Positions 1-9,276 of a stretch of 64,000 nt of DNA are shown one piece after another. A program made the position numbers and the translations under genes. The first letter of the stretch is position 1. Every line of letters starts with the position of its first letter. The DNA is taken from assembly GCF_001570765.1 (NCBI RefSeq), contig NZ_BCSH01000029.1, positions 1 through 64,000 on the forward strand. The letters run 5' to 3'. Source of the stretch: Nocardiopsis listeri NBRC 13360 (lineage in GTDB: Bacteria > Actinomycetota > Actinomycetes > Streptosporangiales > Streptosporangiaceae). Below the pieces are notes generated by a model that was given only the letters and a program-made list of their open reading frames with translations, made no database searches and had not been told where the DNA came from.

Positions 1-143
1 ACCCCACCAGCAGCCCGAAACCCCGCCAGACCACCGGCAGGTTCTCTAGCCCAAGCGCCCCACACACACCCCACACCCGCTCCTGAACCGGAGGGCCCAC
101 CCCTTCGCGTCCACCCCCCGTGTACCGCCCCCGCACTGGAGAG

Positions 144-1403
144 TCAGCGGACCACGTCCACCCAGACCAAGCGGTGGTCCGAGCTCGGGAACGGGTAGTC
201 GCCGGTAAGCCGGAACAGCGGGTCGTCCACGGTCGGCCAGAACACCCCCGACGCACGGGCCGGCAGCGAACGCGAGGGCAGCACGTAGTCGACCCGCAGG
301 TTGCCCGGACCAGGCTCGTCCACGAAGTCCGCGCTGTCCAGCTCCGGGTCGCCCATCTGATCGTCGTTCGCGGCGCCCTGCCGCTCGGCCGCGCCACGTC
401 CGCCCTGGCTGGAGGGGCGCACGTCCACGATGTCCCGGTGCTCCAACAGCTGCGTCATGGCCTCGGGGTGCCCGTCACCGTCGTTGGGGTCGGCGTTGAG
501 GTCTCCGGCGATCACGAACCGGGCCCCCGGCGCCAACCCGCCTCGCGTCCCCGCGTCGTCGTAGACGTAGTCACCGGCGCGGGGACGTACGTAGTCGGCC
601 CAGAACCGGATCTCGTCGTGGTTGCGGGCCACGTTGCGCTTCTCGGGGCCGTCGAAGGTCGGCGGCGTGGGGTGACTGGCCAACAGGTGCACGGGTCGTC
701 CCCGCCCGGTGTCGATGGGGATGTCCCAGTGGCTCTTGGAGGACAGCCGCAGGACCTCCAGGGCCTCCTCCGAGTAGTAGGGATCGCCCGTCTCGGGATC
801 GGTGGGAAGCAGTGCGTTCGGCATGTCCGCCCAGAGGAAGGTCTGGAAGGTGCGCACCTCGTCGGTGACGATCGGGTACTTGGACAGCACCGCCATGCCG
901 TACTGGCCGGGGAAGACACCGTACCCGAAGGCGTCCTCGGCGTACTCGGGCGTTCCCGGCTCGGTCACGGCCTCACCGTCGCCGTTGAGGTCCGCCCCCG
1001 AGGCCACACCGGTGTTCACCGGGGCGTTGTACACGTACGGGTAGTCGATGGGATCGGCGCCGTTCTGTCCCACGGACAGGTAGTTGTCCTGGAACCGCCG
1101 CAGCCCCACGCCCTCCTCGTCGTGGTCGAACTCGTTGACCAACAGCACGTCGGGCCGTGCGTGCTGGATGATCTCGGCGACGTTGCGGGCCTGGTCGCTG
1201 TCGGGCGTGGCCAGCTCCTCGGCGAGCATCCCCTCCTCGGGGCGCTCCAGAGCGGTGTTGAAGGTCGCGAAGCGAACCTCGTGCTCACCGGGCGGGGCCG
1301 GGATCGACGGCGACTCCGACCCGGCGGCGGGCATCGCCACCAGGGCGGAGGCCGCCAGAACAAGAGTGGCGGTGGAAGCGATGCGACGGGGCGTGTCGGT
1401 CAC
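144..1403 (-). CDS. Secreted endonuclease/exonuclease/phosphatase family protein
   Basis: A 419-aa exported protein of the Mg2+-dependent endonuclease/exonuclease/phosphatase fold, which hydrolyses phosphodiesters or phosphomonoesters; the substrate cannot be told from sequence. The start is the GTG at 1403, because it gives a clean signal peptide (residues 1-30, ending MPAAGSE) and is preceded by a GAGAGGA ribosome site; the frame stays open upstream but without a leader-like sequence. Visible fold motifs are RFATFNTALER (metal-site Asn about 49), LLVNEFDHDEEG (Glu about 91), ASHPTPPTFD, FVIAGDLNADPNDGD and the terminal SSDHRLVWVDVV. All key acidic and His residues are present, so it looks active. 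It stands alone and is transcribed away from dnaE. Secreted actinomycete relatives include alkaline-phosphatase-like and nuclease-like enzymes; either role is possible. Confidence 0.85.
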   Translation of the reverse strand: MTDTPRRIASTATLVLAASALVAMPAAGSESPSIPAPPGEHEVRFATFNTALERPEEGMLAEELATPDSDQARNVAEIIQHARPDVLLVNEFDHDEEGVGLRRFQDNYLSVGQNGADPIDYPYVYNAPVNTGVASGADLNGDGEAVTEPGTPEYAEDAFGYGVFPGQYGMAVLSKYPIVTDEVRTFQTFLWADMPNALLPTDPETGDPYYSEEALEVLRLSSKSHWDIPIDTGRGRPVHLLASHPTPPTFDGPEKRNVARNHDEIRFWADYVRPRAGDYVYDDAGTRGGLAPGARFVIAGDLNADPNDGDGHPEAMTQLLEHRDIVDVRPSSQGGRGAAERQGAANDDQMGDPELDSADFVDEPGPGNLRVDYVLPSRSLPARASGVFWPTVDDPLFRLTGDYPFPSSDHRLVWVDVVR

Positions 1404-1828
1404 GGAGATGGTCCTCTCAGCGGGGGTTCGCGCGCCGGAGCGTAACAGGGGATCGTGTCCGAACGGTGTACCACCGTCGTCCGACCGGCACTGAAATCCA
1501 CTCGGTGAACCCTCGTCACCCTGTTCGACTGGAGTTCCTATGGCGAACAAGGAACCCGACCTTCCCTTCCGCTGGAACATCCTTGGGGGAGACCGGACCG
1601 GCTCCCTCCCCGAAGGCATCGACCACGACCCCGCCCACGTCGACGAACTCGCCGAGTGCGCGACCGAAGGCCCCGGCACCCGACGAATCGCGAGCCTCCC
1701 CCAGGCAGGGCCCGGCGCACCGATGCGGGGCACGGTTCGTTGTCCACAGGTGTCCCCGAGTGTCACGGGGAAGTCGTAGTCTCAGGAGTCATCACCCGTC
1801 CGTCTACCCGCTTGGGGGCACCCGCGTC
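1404..1828. other. Intergenic region between the phosphatase-fold gene and dnaE
   Basis: This 425-bp divergent region holds the dnaE promoter zone (TAGTCT at 1777-1782 is a possible -10 hexamer) and a short open frame at 1540-1779 described separately. No tRNA, riboswitch or strong hairpin was recognised. Confidence 0.5.
1540..1779 (+). pseudogene. Small ORF, possibly the truncated head of a larger gene
   Basis: An ATG at 1540 follows a GGAG site at a spacing of 5 nt and opens a 79-aa frame. The first 41 residues (MANKEPDLPFRWNILGGD... through VDELAECA) read like a real folded-protein N-terminus with normal amino-acid use. After that the frame turns into low-quality Pro/Arg/Gly sequence, while a protein-like stretch (KAPAPDESRA) continues in a neighbouring frame, which suggests a frameshift or deletion. 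I cannot name a function. Its end lies 49 bp before the dnaE start on the same strand. It could also be an intact small protein gene, or chance; confidence is low. Confidence 0.3.
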
Positions 1829-4800
1829 ATGGCCGACTCCTTCGCTCACCTGCACGTCCACACCGAGTACTCGATGCTCGATGGGGCGGCGAAGTTGAAA
1901 CCCCTCTTCAAGGAGGCGGCGCGGTTGGAGATGCCCGCCGTGGCCATGACCGACCACGGCAACATGTTCGGCGCCTATGAGTTCTACCAACAGTCCAAGG
2001 GCACCGGGGTCACTCCCATCATCGGTATCGAGGCCTATGTGGCGCCCGAGTCCCGGTTCCACAAGAAGCGGGTGTTCTGGGGGCGCTCCAACACCTCCGA
2101 CGACGCCTCGGCCGAGGGTGGCAAGGACATCTCCGGTGGTGGTCGCTACCTGCACATGACGATGCTCGCCGAGAACGAGCAGGGTCTGCGCAACCTGTTC
2201 CGGATGTCCTCGCTGGCGTCCATGGAGGGCTACTACATGAAGCCCCGCATGGACCTGGAGCTCATGCAGGAGTACAGCGAGGGTGTGATCGTCTCCACCG
2301 GCTGCCCCTCGGGTGGTGTGCAGACCCGGTTGCGGCTGGGCCAAGAGAAGGAGGCCATCGCCTACGCGGCGGGGCTGCAGGACATCTTCGGCAAGGAAAA
2401 CGTGTTCCTGGAACTGATGGATCACGGGGTGCCGATCGAGAAGGAGGTCCGTGACGGTCTGCTCCGGGTCGGCCGGGAACTGAACATCCCACCGCTGGTG
2501 ACCAACGACTCCCACTACGTGTACGAGTCCCAGGCCTCGGCGCACGACGCCCTGCTGGCGGTGGGCGTGGGCAAGAACCTGGACGACCCCACCCGGTTCC
2601 GGTTCAACGGCTCGGGTTACTACCTCAAGTCCGGCGACGAGATGCGCGGGTTGCTCAACTTCGACGAGTGGGCCCAGGGGTGCAAGAACACCCTGCTCAT
2701 CGCGGAGCGGGTCGACCCCAGCGCCTACGACAACGTCTTCGCCCACCGTGACCTGATGCCGGTCTACCCCGTTCCCGAAGGCGAGACCCAGGCCTCCTGG
2801 CTGGCCAAGGAGGTGGAGCGCCGTATTCCGGTGCGCTACCCGAACGGGGCCACCGACGAGGCGCGTTCCCGCATCCAGTACGAACTGGGCATCATCAACG
2901 AGATGGGCTTTCCCGCCTACTTCCTCGTGGTCGCCGACATCTGCAACTACGCCCGGGAGAACGGCATCGCGCTGGGCCCGGGCCGTGGTTCGGCGGCCGG
3001 TTCGATGATCGCCTACATGTTGGGCATCACCGACCTGGACCCCTTGGACCACGGTCTGCTGTTCGAGCGGTTCCTCAACCCCGAACGTGTGTCCATGCCC
3101 GATGTCGACCTGGACTTCGACGAACGTCGGCGCGGGGAGATGATCGAGTACGTCACCCGCCTGTACGGCGAGGAGCGGGTGGCGCAGATCCTGACCTTCG
3201 GCACCATCAAGGCCAAGGCCGCGATCAAGGACTCCACCCGCATCCTGGGCATGCCCTACTCCACGGGCGACCAGATCACCAAGGCGTTTCCGGCGCCGGT
3301 GGGCGGTAACGAGATTCCGCTGGACGCGGTGTACAACACCGAGCACGAGCGCTACGGCGAGACCACCGAGCTGCGCAACCTGGTCGACAACGACCCCCAG
3401 GTCAACAAGGTGATGGAGACCGCTCGTGGTATCGAGGGTCTGACGCGTGGCACGGGTGTGCACGCGGCGGGCGTCATCTTGTCCAAGGAACCTTTGCTGG
3501 ACGTCATCCCGCTGCACAAGCGGGACGCCGACGGCGCCATCATCACGGGCTTTCCCTACCCTCAGTGCGAGGACATGGGTCTGCTCAAGATGGACTTCTT
3601 GGGCCTGCGCAACCTGACGATCATGGACGACGCGGTCAAGAGCATCAAGGAGGCCGACGGCGTCGACGTCGACCTCGGAAAGCTTCCGCTGGACGATCCG
3701 AAGACCTACAAGCTCCTGGCCAGGGGGGACACGCTCGGTGTGTTCCAGCTGGACGGCGGCGCGATGCGCAACCTGCTCAAGCGGATGGAGCCGAAGGCGT
3801 TCGGTGACATCACCGCCGTGCTCTCGCTGTACCGACCCGGTCCCATGGCGGCCAACGCCCACAACGACTACGCGGACCGTTCGAACGGTCGCCAGGAAGT
3901 CACGGCGATCCACCCCGAGCTCAAGGACGCCCTGGAGGGCATCCTCGGCGAGACGTATCACCTGATCGTCTACCAGGAGCAGATCATGGCGATCGCCCAG
4001 CAGCTGGCCGGGTACAGCCTGGGCGGAGCCGACCTGATGCGTCGGGCGATGGGCAAGAAGAAGAAGGAGGCCCTGGAGAAGGAGTTCGAGAAGTTCTCCG
4101 CGGGCATGATCGAGAAGGGCTTCTCCCGGGAGTCCATGCAGGCGATCTGGGACGTCATGCTCCCGTTCGCGGGCTACGCGTTCAACAAGTCGCACGCCGC
4201 CGGTTACGCCCTCGTCGCGTACTGGACCGCCTACCTCAAGGCCAACTACCCCGCCGCGTACATGGCCGCTCTGCTGACCTCGGTCAGCGACGACAAGGAC
4301 AAGATGGCGGTGTACCTGGCCGAGTGTCGGGCCCAGGGCATCAAGGTGCTGCCGCCCGACGTCAACGAGTCGGGTCTGCGCTTCACCCCGGTGGGCTCCG
4401 ACATCCGCTTCGGTATGGGCGCGGTCCGCAACGTGGGCGCCAACGTGGTCAACTCCGTGGTCAAGACCCGCACCGAGAAGGGCAAGTACACCTCCTTCAC
4501 GGATTTCCTGTCCAAGATCGAGCTGGCCGCCTGTAACAAGCGGGTGATCGAGTCGCTGGTCAAGGCCGGTGGGTTCGACTCCCTGGGGCAGCCGCGTAGG
4601 GAGCTGTACCGCCACCACGAGATGGCGGTGGACGGCATGATCAGCTCCAAGAAGCAGGAGGCGAACGGCCAGTTCGACCTGTTCGGTGGCGGGGACGACG
4701 ACGGCGACTCCACCCCCATCGGGTTGAACATCCAGTGGGGCGACGAGGAGTGGGACCGTAAGACCAAGCTGGCCTTCGAGCGGGAGATGTTGGGTCTGTA

Positions 4801-5392
4801 CGTTTCCAGCCATCCGCTGGCCGGGGCCGAGCGGGTGCTGGCCCGCTCTCGGGACACCTCCATCGCGCAGATCGTCGCGGGTGAACTGGGGCGGGAACGC
4901 GGCGAGGTGCGCATCTCCGGGTTGATCTCCAAGGTCGACAAGCGCACCAACAAGGCCGGTAACCAGTGGGCGATCGCCACGGTGGAGGACCTGGACTCCT
5001 CGATGGAGGTGTTGTTCTTCCCCAAGACGTATCCGCTGTACGTGGAGGCGTTGCTGGAGGACACCGCGGTCACCGTCAAGGGTCGGCTCAACGACCGCGA
5101 TGGCACCTGGTCGATGTTCGCCTCGGAGATGTCGATCCTGGACATCTCGCACATCACCGAGGGTGAGCCCCCGGTCCTGCTCACCCTGGACGAGAAGCGG
5201 CTCTCCTCGGACCTGGTGGGCGACCTGCGACAGATCCTGAGCACTCACAAGGGTGACACCCCGGTGCGGGTCCGCGTGGACAACCCGGTGCGTTCGCGGA
5301 TCTACGCGTTGGAGAACTACTCGGTGCGGATCTCCCCGGAGTTCAACGGTGAGGTGAAGAGCCTGTTGGGGGCGTACTCGGTCGACTACTGA
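1829..5392 (+). CDS. dnaE: DNA polymerase III alpha subunit (DnaE1)
   Basis: The replicative DNA polymerase catalytic subunit, 1187 aa, the normal length for actinobacterial DnaE1. The ATG at 1829 follows a GGGGG site and begins MADSFAHLHVHTEYS, the usual N-terminus; the frame is open far upstream but without homology-like sequence. The N-terminal PHP domain keeps its metal ligands (HLHVHTEYSMLDG, TDHGNMFGAYEF, VTNDSHYVYES), so, as known for Mycobacterium tuberculosis DnaE1, it may provide the proofreading exonuclease. Polymerase motifs include GPGRGSAAGSMIAYM and the catalytic Asp pair in SMPDVDLDFDERRRG. The C-terminal part holds the helix-hairpin-helix/OB region (GEVRISGLISKVDKRTNK). It is monocistronic, ended by the hairpin at 5424-5457. 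Confidence 0.98.
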   Translation: MADSFAHLHVHTEYSMLDGAAKLKPLFKEAARLEMPAVAMTDHGNMFGAYEFYQQSKGTGVTPIIGIEAYVAPESRFHKKRVFWGRSNTSDDASAEGGKDISGGGRYLHMTMLAENEQGLRNLFRMSSLASMEGYYMKPRMDLELMQEYSEGVIVSTGCPSGGVQTRLRLGQEKEAIAYAAGLQDIFGKENVFLELMDHGVPIEKEVRDGLLRVGRELNIPPLVTNDSHYVYESQASAHDALLAVGVGKNLDDPTRFRFNGSGYYLKSGDEMRGLLNFDEWAQGCKNTLLIAERVDPSAYDNVFAHRDLMPVYPVPEGETQASWLAKEVERRIPVRYPNGATDEARSRIQYELGIINEMGFPAYFLVVADICNYARENGIALGPGRGSAAGSMIAYMLGITDLDPLDHGLLFERFLNPERVSMPDVDLDFDERRRGEMIEYVTRLYGEERVAQILTFGTIKAKAAIKDSTRILGMPYSTGDQITKAFPAPVGGNEIPLDAVYNTEHERYGETTELRNLVDNDPQVNKVMETARGIEGLTRGTGVHAAGVILSKEPLLDVIPLHKRDADGAIITGFPYPQCEDMGLLKMDFLGLRNLTIMDDAVKSIKEADGVDVDLGKLPLDDPKTYKLLARGDTLGVFQLDGGAMRNLLKRMEPKAFGDITAVLSLYRPGPMAANAHNDYADRSNGRQEVTAIHPELKDALEGILGETYHLIVYQEQIMAIAQQLAGYSLGGADLMRRAMGKKKKEALEKEFEKFSAGMIEKGFSRESMQAIWDVMLPFAGYAFNKSHAAGYALVAYWTAYLKANYPAAYMAALLTSVSDDKDKMAVYLAECRAQGIKVLPPDVNESGLRFTPVGSDIRFGMGAVRNVGANVVNSVVKTRTEKGKYTSFTDFLSKIELAACNKRVIESLVKAGGFDSLGQPRRELYRHHEMAVDGMISSKKQEANGQFDLFGGGDDDGDSTPIGLNIQWGDEEWDRKTKLAFEREMLGLYVSSHPLAGAERVLARSRDTSIAQIVAGELGRERGEVRISGLISKVDKRTNKAGNQWAIATVEDLDSSMEVLFFPKTYPLYVEALLEDTAVTVKGRLNDRDGTWSMFASEMSILDISHITEGEPPVLLTLDEKRLSSDLVGDLRQILSTHKGDTPVRVRVDNPVRSRIYALENYSVRISPEFNGEVKSLLGAYSVDY

Positions 5393-5423
5393 CCAGGCAG
5401 GACCTCACGCTCCATGGAGGACC

Positions 5424-5457
5424 GGCCCTCGTGTGTCACGGCACACGGGGGCCTTTT
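5424..5457 (+). terminator. Intrinsic terminator of dnaE
   Basis: A 12-bp stem (5424-5435 with 5442-5453, one G-T pair, 6-nt loop) is followed at once by TTTT. It starts 32 nt after the dnaE stop codon. Confidence 0.85.
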
Positions 5458-5510
5458 ACGGCTGTCGGCCGAGGAGGACTTTACGGCGCCGAACGACACG
5501 AACGGCCACA

Positions 5511-6047
5511 TCATCGGCCGACGGATCCGTCGGCCGACTCCCGGAGTAGGTCCAGGTGTCCGTTGTGACGGGCCGTCTCCTCGATCATGTGGTTGAGGAC
5601 CCAGCGCAGGGTGGTCCGTCCTCGGCCGTCCTGGAGGACGTGACGGGAGGAGTTGCCCAGCTCCAAGTGGGAGGTGATCTCTCGGGAGCGTGCGCATTGG
5701 TGTTCGTAGTCGGCCAGTAGCTCGTCCAAGGGACGCTCGAGGCCGACTCGGAACTCCCCGTCGGGGTCCCGGGTCGAGTACGGCGCCACGTCGGGTTGGT
5801 CGAGCATCACCACCTCGAACCAGAACGCCTCCACCCAGCGTAGATGCGACACGATCCCACCGATCGTGGTCATCGGTGAGGATGGGACCGGAGCGGCCGA
5901 GGACAGGGCCGGGTCCAGGCCCGCGCACTTGACGTGCACGGTGGAGCGGTGCCACTCCAGCCAGGACGACAGCATCGTCCGCTCGTCCGCCGCCATGGGA
6001 GGATCGACACGCTTTGGCAGGGCCACGGGACCGCTCTTGTCGTACAT
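5511..6047 (-). CDS. DinB superfamily (DUF664-type) protein
   Basis: A 178-aa four-helix DinB-fold protein. The ATG at 6047 (MYDKSGPVALPKRVDPP) follows an AAGGA site about 10 nt away, and gives the usual family length; the frame upstream is Pro/Ser-rich filler. The N-terminal helix reads ADERTMLSSWLEWHRSTV, the middle helix carries SHLRWVEAFWFEVVM and the C-terminal helix NHMIEETARHNGHLDLLRE, supplying the His triad typical of DinB/mycothiol-transferase-like metal sites. Such proteins often use a thiol cofactor such as mycothiol, but the reaction here is unknown. It lies convergent to dnaE and divergent from the membrane-protein gene at 6124. Confidence 0.85.
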   Translation of the reverse strand: MYDKSGPVALPKRVDPPMAADERTMLSSWLEWHRSTVHVKCAGLDPALSSAAPVPSSPMTTIGGIVSHLRWVEAFWFEVVMLDQPDVAPYSTRDPDGEFRVGLERPLDELLADYEHQCARSREITSHLELGNSSRHVLQDGRGRTTLRWVLNHMIEETARHNGHLDLLRESADGSVGR

Positions 6048-6123
6048 GCGGGTATTGTCCTTCGGGTCGTGACCGGTATCCACTGGTTTTCGGCGGGTCC
6101 GGGACACGAAGGGGGCAGACGGG

Positions 6124-6732
6124 GTGAAGACGGAGGGCGGCCGTTCCGGCGCGTCGGGGGTGGGGCGCGGACTGGCCGTGGCCGTGGCGGTGTTCGGCGC
6201 GCTGGCGCTGCTCGGGGCGCTCCTCGGCCCGCTGTGGTGGTGGCTCGCCCCCCGACCGGAGGTGACCGCGCTGGGCGACGGCGAGGTCTTCACCGGCGCC
6301 ACCGAGGAGGTCTTCGCGGGCGAGGGCTACTTCGTCCTCATCACCGCACTGGCCGGGATCGTCACCGGTTACGCCTGCTACATGATCCAGTTCGGGCTGG
6401 CCGAGCGGCGTGAACAGGACCTTCGACTCCCGCTGCTGTTGGTGGGTTTCCTGGGCGCGGTCGCGGGCAGTGCCTTGGCCTGGCGGATCGGTATCGCGTT
6501 GGACGCCCCCGCCAGGGAGGTGCTCCTGGCGGCGGAACCCGGTGACACCGTCACCGGCGCGCTCCAGCTCCAGGCCCTGGCCTTCCTCATCGTGTGGCCC
6601 TTCGTGCACGTGCTGCAGTACGGGCTGCTCGACGGAATCAGCCTGCTGCGCTCCGACCAACCCGGCGTTGCCGAACCGCTTCGCGAGCCCGAACCCGAAC
6701 CCGGGCCCGACCGCGAGGGCCGGATTCCCTGA
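6124..6732 (+). CDS. DUF2567-like membrane protein
   Basis: A 202-aa integral membrane protein of unknown function that resembles the actinobacterial DUF2567 family. Start GTG 6124 is chosen for the AAGGGGG site upstream. Four hydrophobic segments are visible: about residues 17-42 (LAVAVAVFGALALLGALLG), 68-90 (YFVLITALAGIVTGYACYM), 99-120 (LPLLLVGFLGAVAGSALAW) and 145-165 (LQALAFLIVWPFVHVL). A loop between the first two contains GDGEVFTGATEEVFAGEGYF, probably extracytoplasmic. The tail is rich in Pro and Glu. It converges with the acyl-CoA synthetase gene, leaving only 6 bp between stop codons, and no strong terminator was found there. Confidence 0.7.
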   Translation: MKTEGGRSGASGVGRGLAVAVAVFGALALLGALLGPLWWWLAPRPEVTALGDGEVFTGATEEVFAGEGYFVLITALAGIVTGYACYMIQFGLAERREQDLRLPLLLVGFLGAVAGSALAWRIGIALDAPAREVLLAAEPGDTVTGALQLQALAFLIVWPFVHVLQYGLLDGISLLRSDQPGVAEPLREPEPEPGPDREGRIP

Positions 6733-6738
6733 CCGTGC

Positions 6739-8604
6739 TCACAGGCGCTGGATGGAGCCCTCGTACATCGCGTCGAGCAGTTCGGCGTACTTCTCCTCCA
6801 CCGCCCGGCGGCGCATCTTCAGACTCGGGGTGATCTCGCCGGCCTCCACCGTCAGCGGGCTCGGCAGGATCGTGAACTCCTTGACGGATTCGTGCCGGGG
6901 CAGGTCCTCGTTCAACTCGTCGATGGCCTCCCCGACCATGGCCCGAACCTTGGGCTCCCGGGTCAGGTCGTCGTAGTCGAGCGCGCCCAGCCCGTTGGCC
7001 TTGGCCCACACGTCGATCGACTCCGGGTCCAGGGCCACCAGGGCCACGCAGTAGGGGCGCCGGTCGCCGTGCACGACCAGATTGCTCACGTACGGGCACA
7101 GCGACTTGAATCGGCTCTCGATGCCCTGCGGCGCCACGAACTTGCCGCCGGAGGTCTTGATCAGTTCCTTCTTGCGGTCGGTGATCCGCAGCCGCCCGTT
7201 CTCCAGCGCGCCGATGTCACCGGTGGCGAACCAGCCGTCCTCGGTGAGCACGGCCTCGGTGGAACCGGACAGGTTGTGGTATCCGCGCATGACGCCCTGG
7301 CCGCGCAGCAGCACCTCGCCGTCCTCGGCGATCCTGACCTCGGTTCCGGGCAAGGGCAGTCCCACCGTTCCGAAGCGCACCTCACCGGGCCGGTTGAGGA
7401 AGGCGCCCGCAGAGGTCTCGGTCAGTCCGTAGCCCTCCAGGATGGTGATCCCCGCGCCGTAGAAGAACCGGCCGATCTCCGGGGCCAACGGCGCGCTGCC
7501 GGAAACGAAGAAACGCAACCGGTCACCGAAACGGGCCCGCAGCCCGGCGAACACCAGACGGTCGGCCACCTTGTGCCTCGCCGCCAGCACCCCGGTGGGT
7601 TCCTTGCCCGTTTCACGGAGCCTGGCCACCCGGTCGCCCACGCCCACCGCCCACTTGAAGATCCGGTACTTGGCGGCGCCGCCCTCCTTGGCCTGTAGGA
7701 CGACCTTGTTGTAGACCTTCTCGAAGACGCGGGGGGCCGCCGCCATGAAGGTCGGCCGAACCACGGCGAGGTTGTCGACGATCTTGTCCACGCGCCCGTC
7801 CACGGCGGTGCGGAATCCCAGCCGCAACTGGGCGACCTGCATGACCTTGCCGAAGGCGTGGGCCAGGGGCAGCCACAGGTACTGCACGTCGTCGATGGTC
7901 AGCATCTGCCGACCCCGGGCGCCCATCTCCTGGTCCAGGACCTCCAGCGCCTGCGCCTCGTACAGCCAGTTGGAGTGGTCCAGACGCACGCCCTTGGCCC
8001 GGCCGGTCGTGCCCGAGGTGTAGATCAGGGTGGCGAGGTCCTCGGGTTCGACGGCGGCGACGAGTTCGTCGAAGAGTTCGGGCCGCTCGGCGTGGATTTC
8101 GGCGCCGTGCTCGGCCAACTCGGCCAGGCCCATGACCCAGTCGTCGTCTCCCGTGTCACCCTCGAACACGATCACCTTGGACAGCCCGGGCATCGCCGCG
8201 CGCTGTTCCCGGAGCTTGGCGAGCTGTTCGTCGTCCTCGGCGAAGGCCACCAGGCTGCCGGAGTCGGAGACGATGTAGGCACAGTCCGGCGGGGTGGAGC
8301 CGGGATAGATGGTGGTGGAGGCGCCGCCGGCGCACAGGATCGCCAGGTCGGCCAGGATCCACTCGATCCGGGTACTGGAGACGATCGCGCAGCGCGCCTG
8401 GGAGGTCAGGCCGAGGGAGTGCAGGCCCAGGGCCAGGTCGCGCACACGGTCGCGGGTCTGGTTCCAGGTGAGGCTCTTCCAGGTTTCGGAACCGCCACCG
8501 GGGGAGGGGACGGGGTAGCTGAACGCCTCCCGATCGCCGGATCGGGCGACGCGGGAGGCGAACATGTCGGGGACGGACCTATAGGGGGATGAGATGTTGC
8601 CCAT
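6739..8604 (-). CDS. fadD: Long-chain acyl-CoA synthetase (AMP-forming)
   Basis: A 621-aa cytoplasmic ANL-superfamily enzyme that activates fatty acids with ATP to acyl-AMP and then acyl-CoA. The AMP-binding P-loop LIYTSGTTGRAKGVRLDHSN lies near residue 190, the adenine-site motif GYGLTETSAG near 400, and the hinge/A8 region GDIGALENGRLRITDRKKEL followed by KTSGGKFVAPQGIE near 480-510. Length and motif order match bacterial FadD15-like long-chain synthetases. It begins MGNISSPYRSVPDMFASRV with no ribosome site; instead TAGCTT sits 6 nt before the ATG with TTGCCC 17 bp further up, so the mRNA is probably leaderless. The ybaK gene lies 110 bp upstream on the same strand. The true chain-length preference is not readable. 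Confidence 0.93.
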   Translation of the reverse strand: MGNISSPYRSVPDMFASRVARSGDREAFSYPVPSPGGGSETWKSLTWNQTRDRVRDLALGLHSLGLTSQARCAIVSSTRIEWILADLAILCAGGASTTIYPGSTPPDCAYIVSDSGSLVAFAEDDEQLAKLREQRAAMPGLSKVIVFEGDTGDDDWVMGLAELAEHGAEIHAERPELFDELVAAVEPEDLATLIYTSGTTGRAKGVRLDHSNWLYEAQALEVLDQEMGARGRQMLTIDDVQYLWLPLAHAFGKVMQVAQLRLGFRTAVDGRVDKIVDNLAVVRPTFMAAAPRVFEKVYNKVVLQAKEGGAAKYRIFKWAVGVGDRVARLRETGKEPTGVLAARHKVADRLVFAGLRARFGDRLRFFVSGSAPLAPEIGRFFYGAGITILEGYGLTETSAGAFLNRPGEVRFGTVGLPLPGTEVRIAEDGEVLLRGQGVMRGYHNLSGSTEAVLTEDGWFATGDIGALENGRLRITDRKKELIKTSGGKFVAPQGIESRFKSLCPYVSNLVVHGDRRPYCVALVALDPESIDVWAKANGLGALDYDDLTREPKVRAMVGEAIDELNEDLPRHESVKEFTILPSPLTVEAGEITPSLKMRRRAVEEKYAELLDAMYEGSIQRL

Positions 8605-8610
8605 TTCGCA

Positions 8611-8639
8611 AAGCTACCGCTGGGTAGGGGGGTGGGCAA
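8611..8639 (-). promoter_or_regulatory. Promoter of the acyl-CoA synthetase gene, leaderless type
   Basis: On the minus strand TTGCCC (8639-8634), a 17-bp spacer and TAGCTT (8616-8611) lie so that transcription would begin at the ATG, 6 nt downstream of the -10 hexamer. Confidence 0.5.
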
Positions 8640-8714
8640 CAGCCTGTGGTCGAATGTGCCGGGGTCCATGGTCCCCTGTTCCACAGCGGAATCCGCTGCG
8701 TGTGGCACCTCACC

Positions 8715-9200
8715 TCAGTCCGATGAGATGGGCGCGGTGATCGCCTCGGTCAATCGGATCAGATCGGCCGGGGCCAACTCCATCTGCAGGCCGCGCCGCC
8801 CCGCGGACACGTACACCGCGGCCAGGGCGGTGATCGATGAGTCGATCACCGTGCGCAGCCGTTTGCGCTGTCCCAGCGGGCTGATGCCGCCTCGCACGTA
8901 CCCGGTGATCTTCTCGGCCCGGGCCGGCTCGGCCATGGTCGCCCTCTTACCGCCGACCGCCACGGCCAACGCCTTGAGGTCCAACGAACCATTCACCGGG
9001 ACCACCCCGACGGTGAACACCCCGTCCACCTCGGCCACCAGGGTCTTGAACACCTGATGGTGCGGCACCCCGATCGCGTCCGCCGCGTAGGCCCCGTAGG
9101 AGTGGCCGTCGCGATCTCCGTCGACCTCGTAGGGGTGCAGGGTGTAGGTGGTCTTGGTCCGTCCCGCCGCCACGGTCGCGGGCGTGGCTTTTCCACTCAT
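8715..9200 (-). CDS. ybaK: Cys-tRNA(Pro) deacylase, YbaK/EbsC type
   Basis: A 161-aa trans-editing protein that hydrolyses mischarged Cys-tRNA(Pro). The family core is visible as GVPHHQVFKTLVAEVDG, VPVNGSLDLKALAVAVGGKR and the YVRGGISPLGQRKRL stretch; the conserved Lys of the KTL motif that is needed for activity in characterised YbaK is present near residue 53. The ATG at 9200 is preceded by AGGTAGCCG, a usable ribosome site, and the length is normal. It sits upstream of the acyl-CoA synthetase gene on the same strand, probably transcribed separately given the 110-bp gap and the independent -10 hexamer there. Function by family is well supported; the tRNA partner is inferred. Confidence 0.9.
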   Translation of the reverse strand: MSGKATPATVAAGRTKTTYTLHPYEVDGDRDGHSYGAYAADAIGVPHHQVFKTLVAEVDGVFTVGVVPVNGSLDLKALAVAVGGKRATMAEPARAEKITGYVRGGISPLGQRKRLRTVIDSSITALAAVYVSAGRRGLQMELAPADLIRLTEAITAPISSD

Positions 9201-9276
9201 CGGCTACCTGGGCTTTCCACTGGTCTATGGCTTGCGGGCAGGCTAGCGCAACACGTGCCCGGTTTCGACGGGCACG

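Noticed and set aside
1-143. Possible gene fragment at the left window edge
   Set aside because: No frame with recognisable protein sequence or start signals; treated as intergenic.
1763-5248. Very long open frames on the strand opposite dnaE (and similarly opposite gltB, the exporter genes, lgt and polA)
   Set aside because: They mirror real genes with clear motifs, have biased Val/Gly/His/Arg-rich content, and arise from GC-rich codons; no own ribosome sites or domains.
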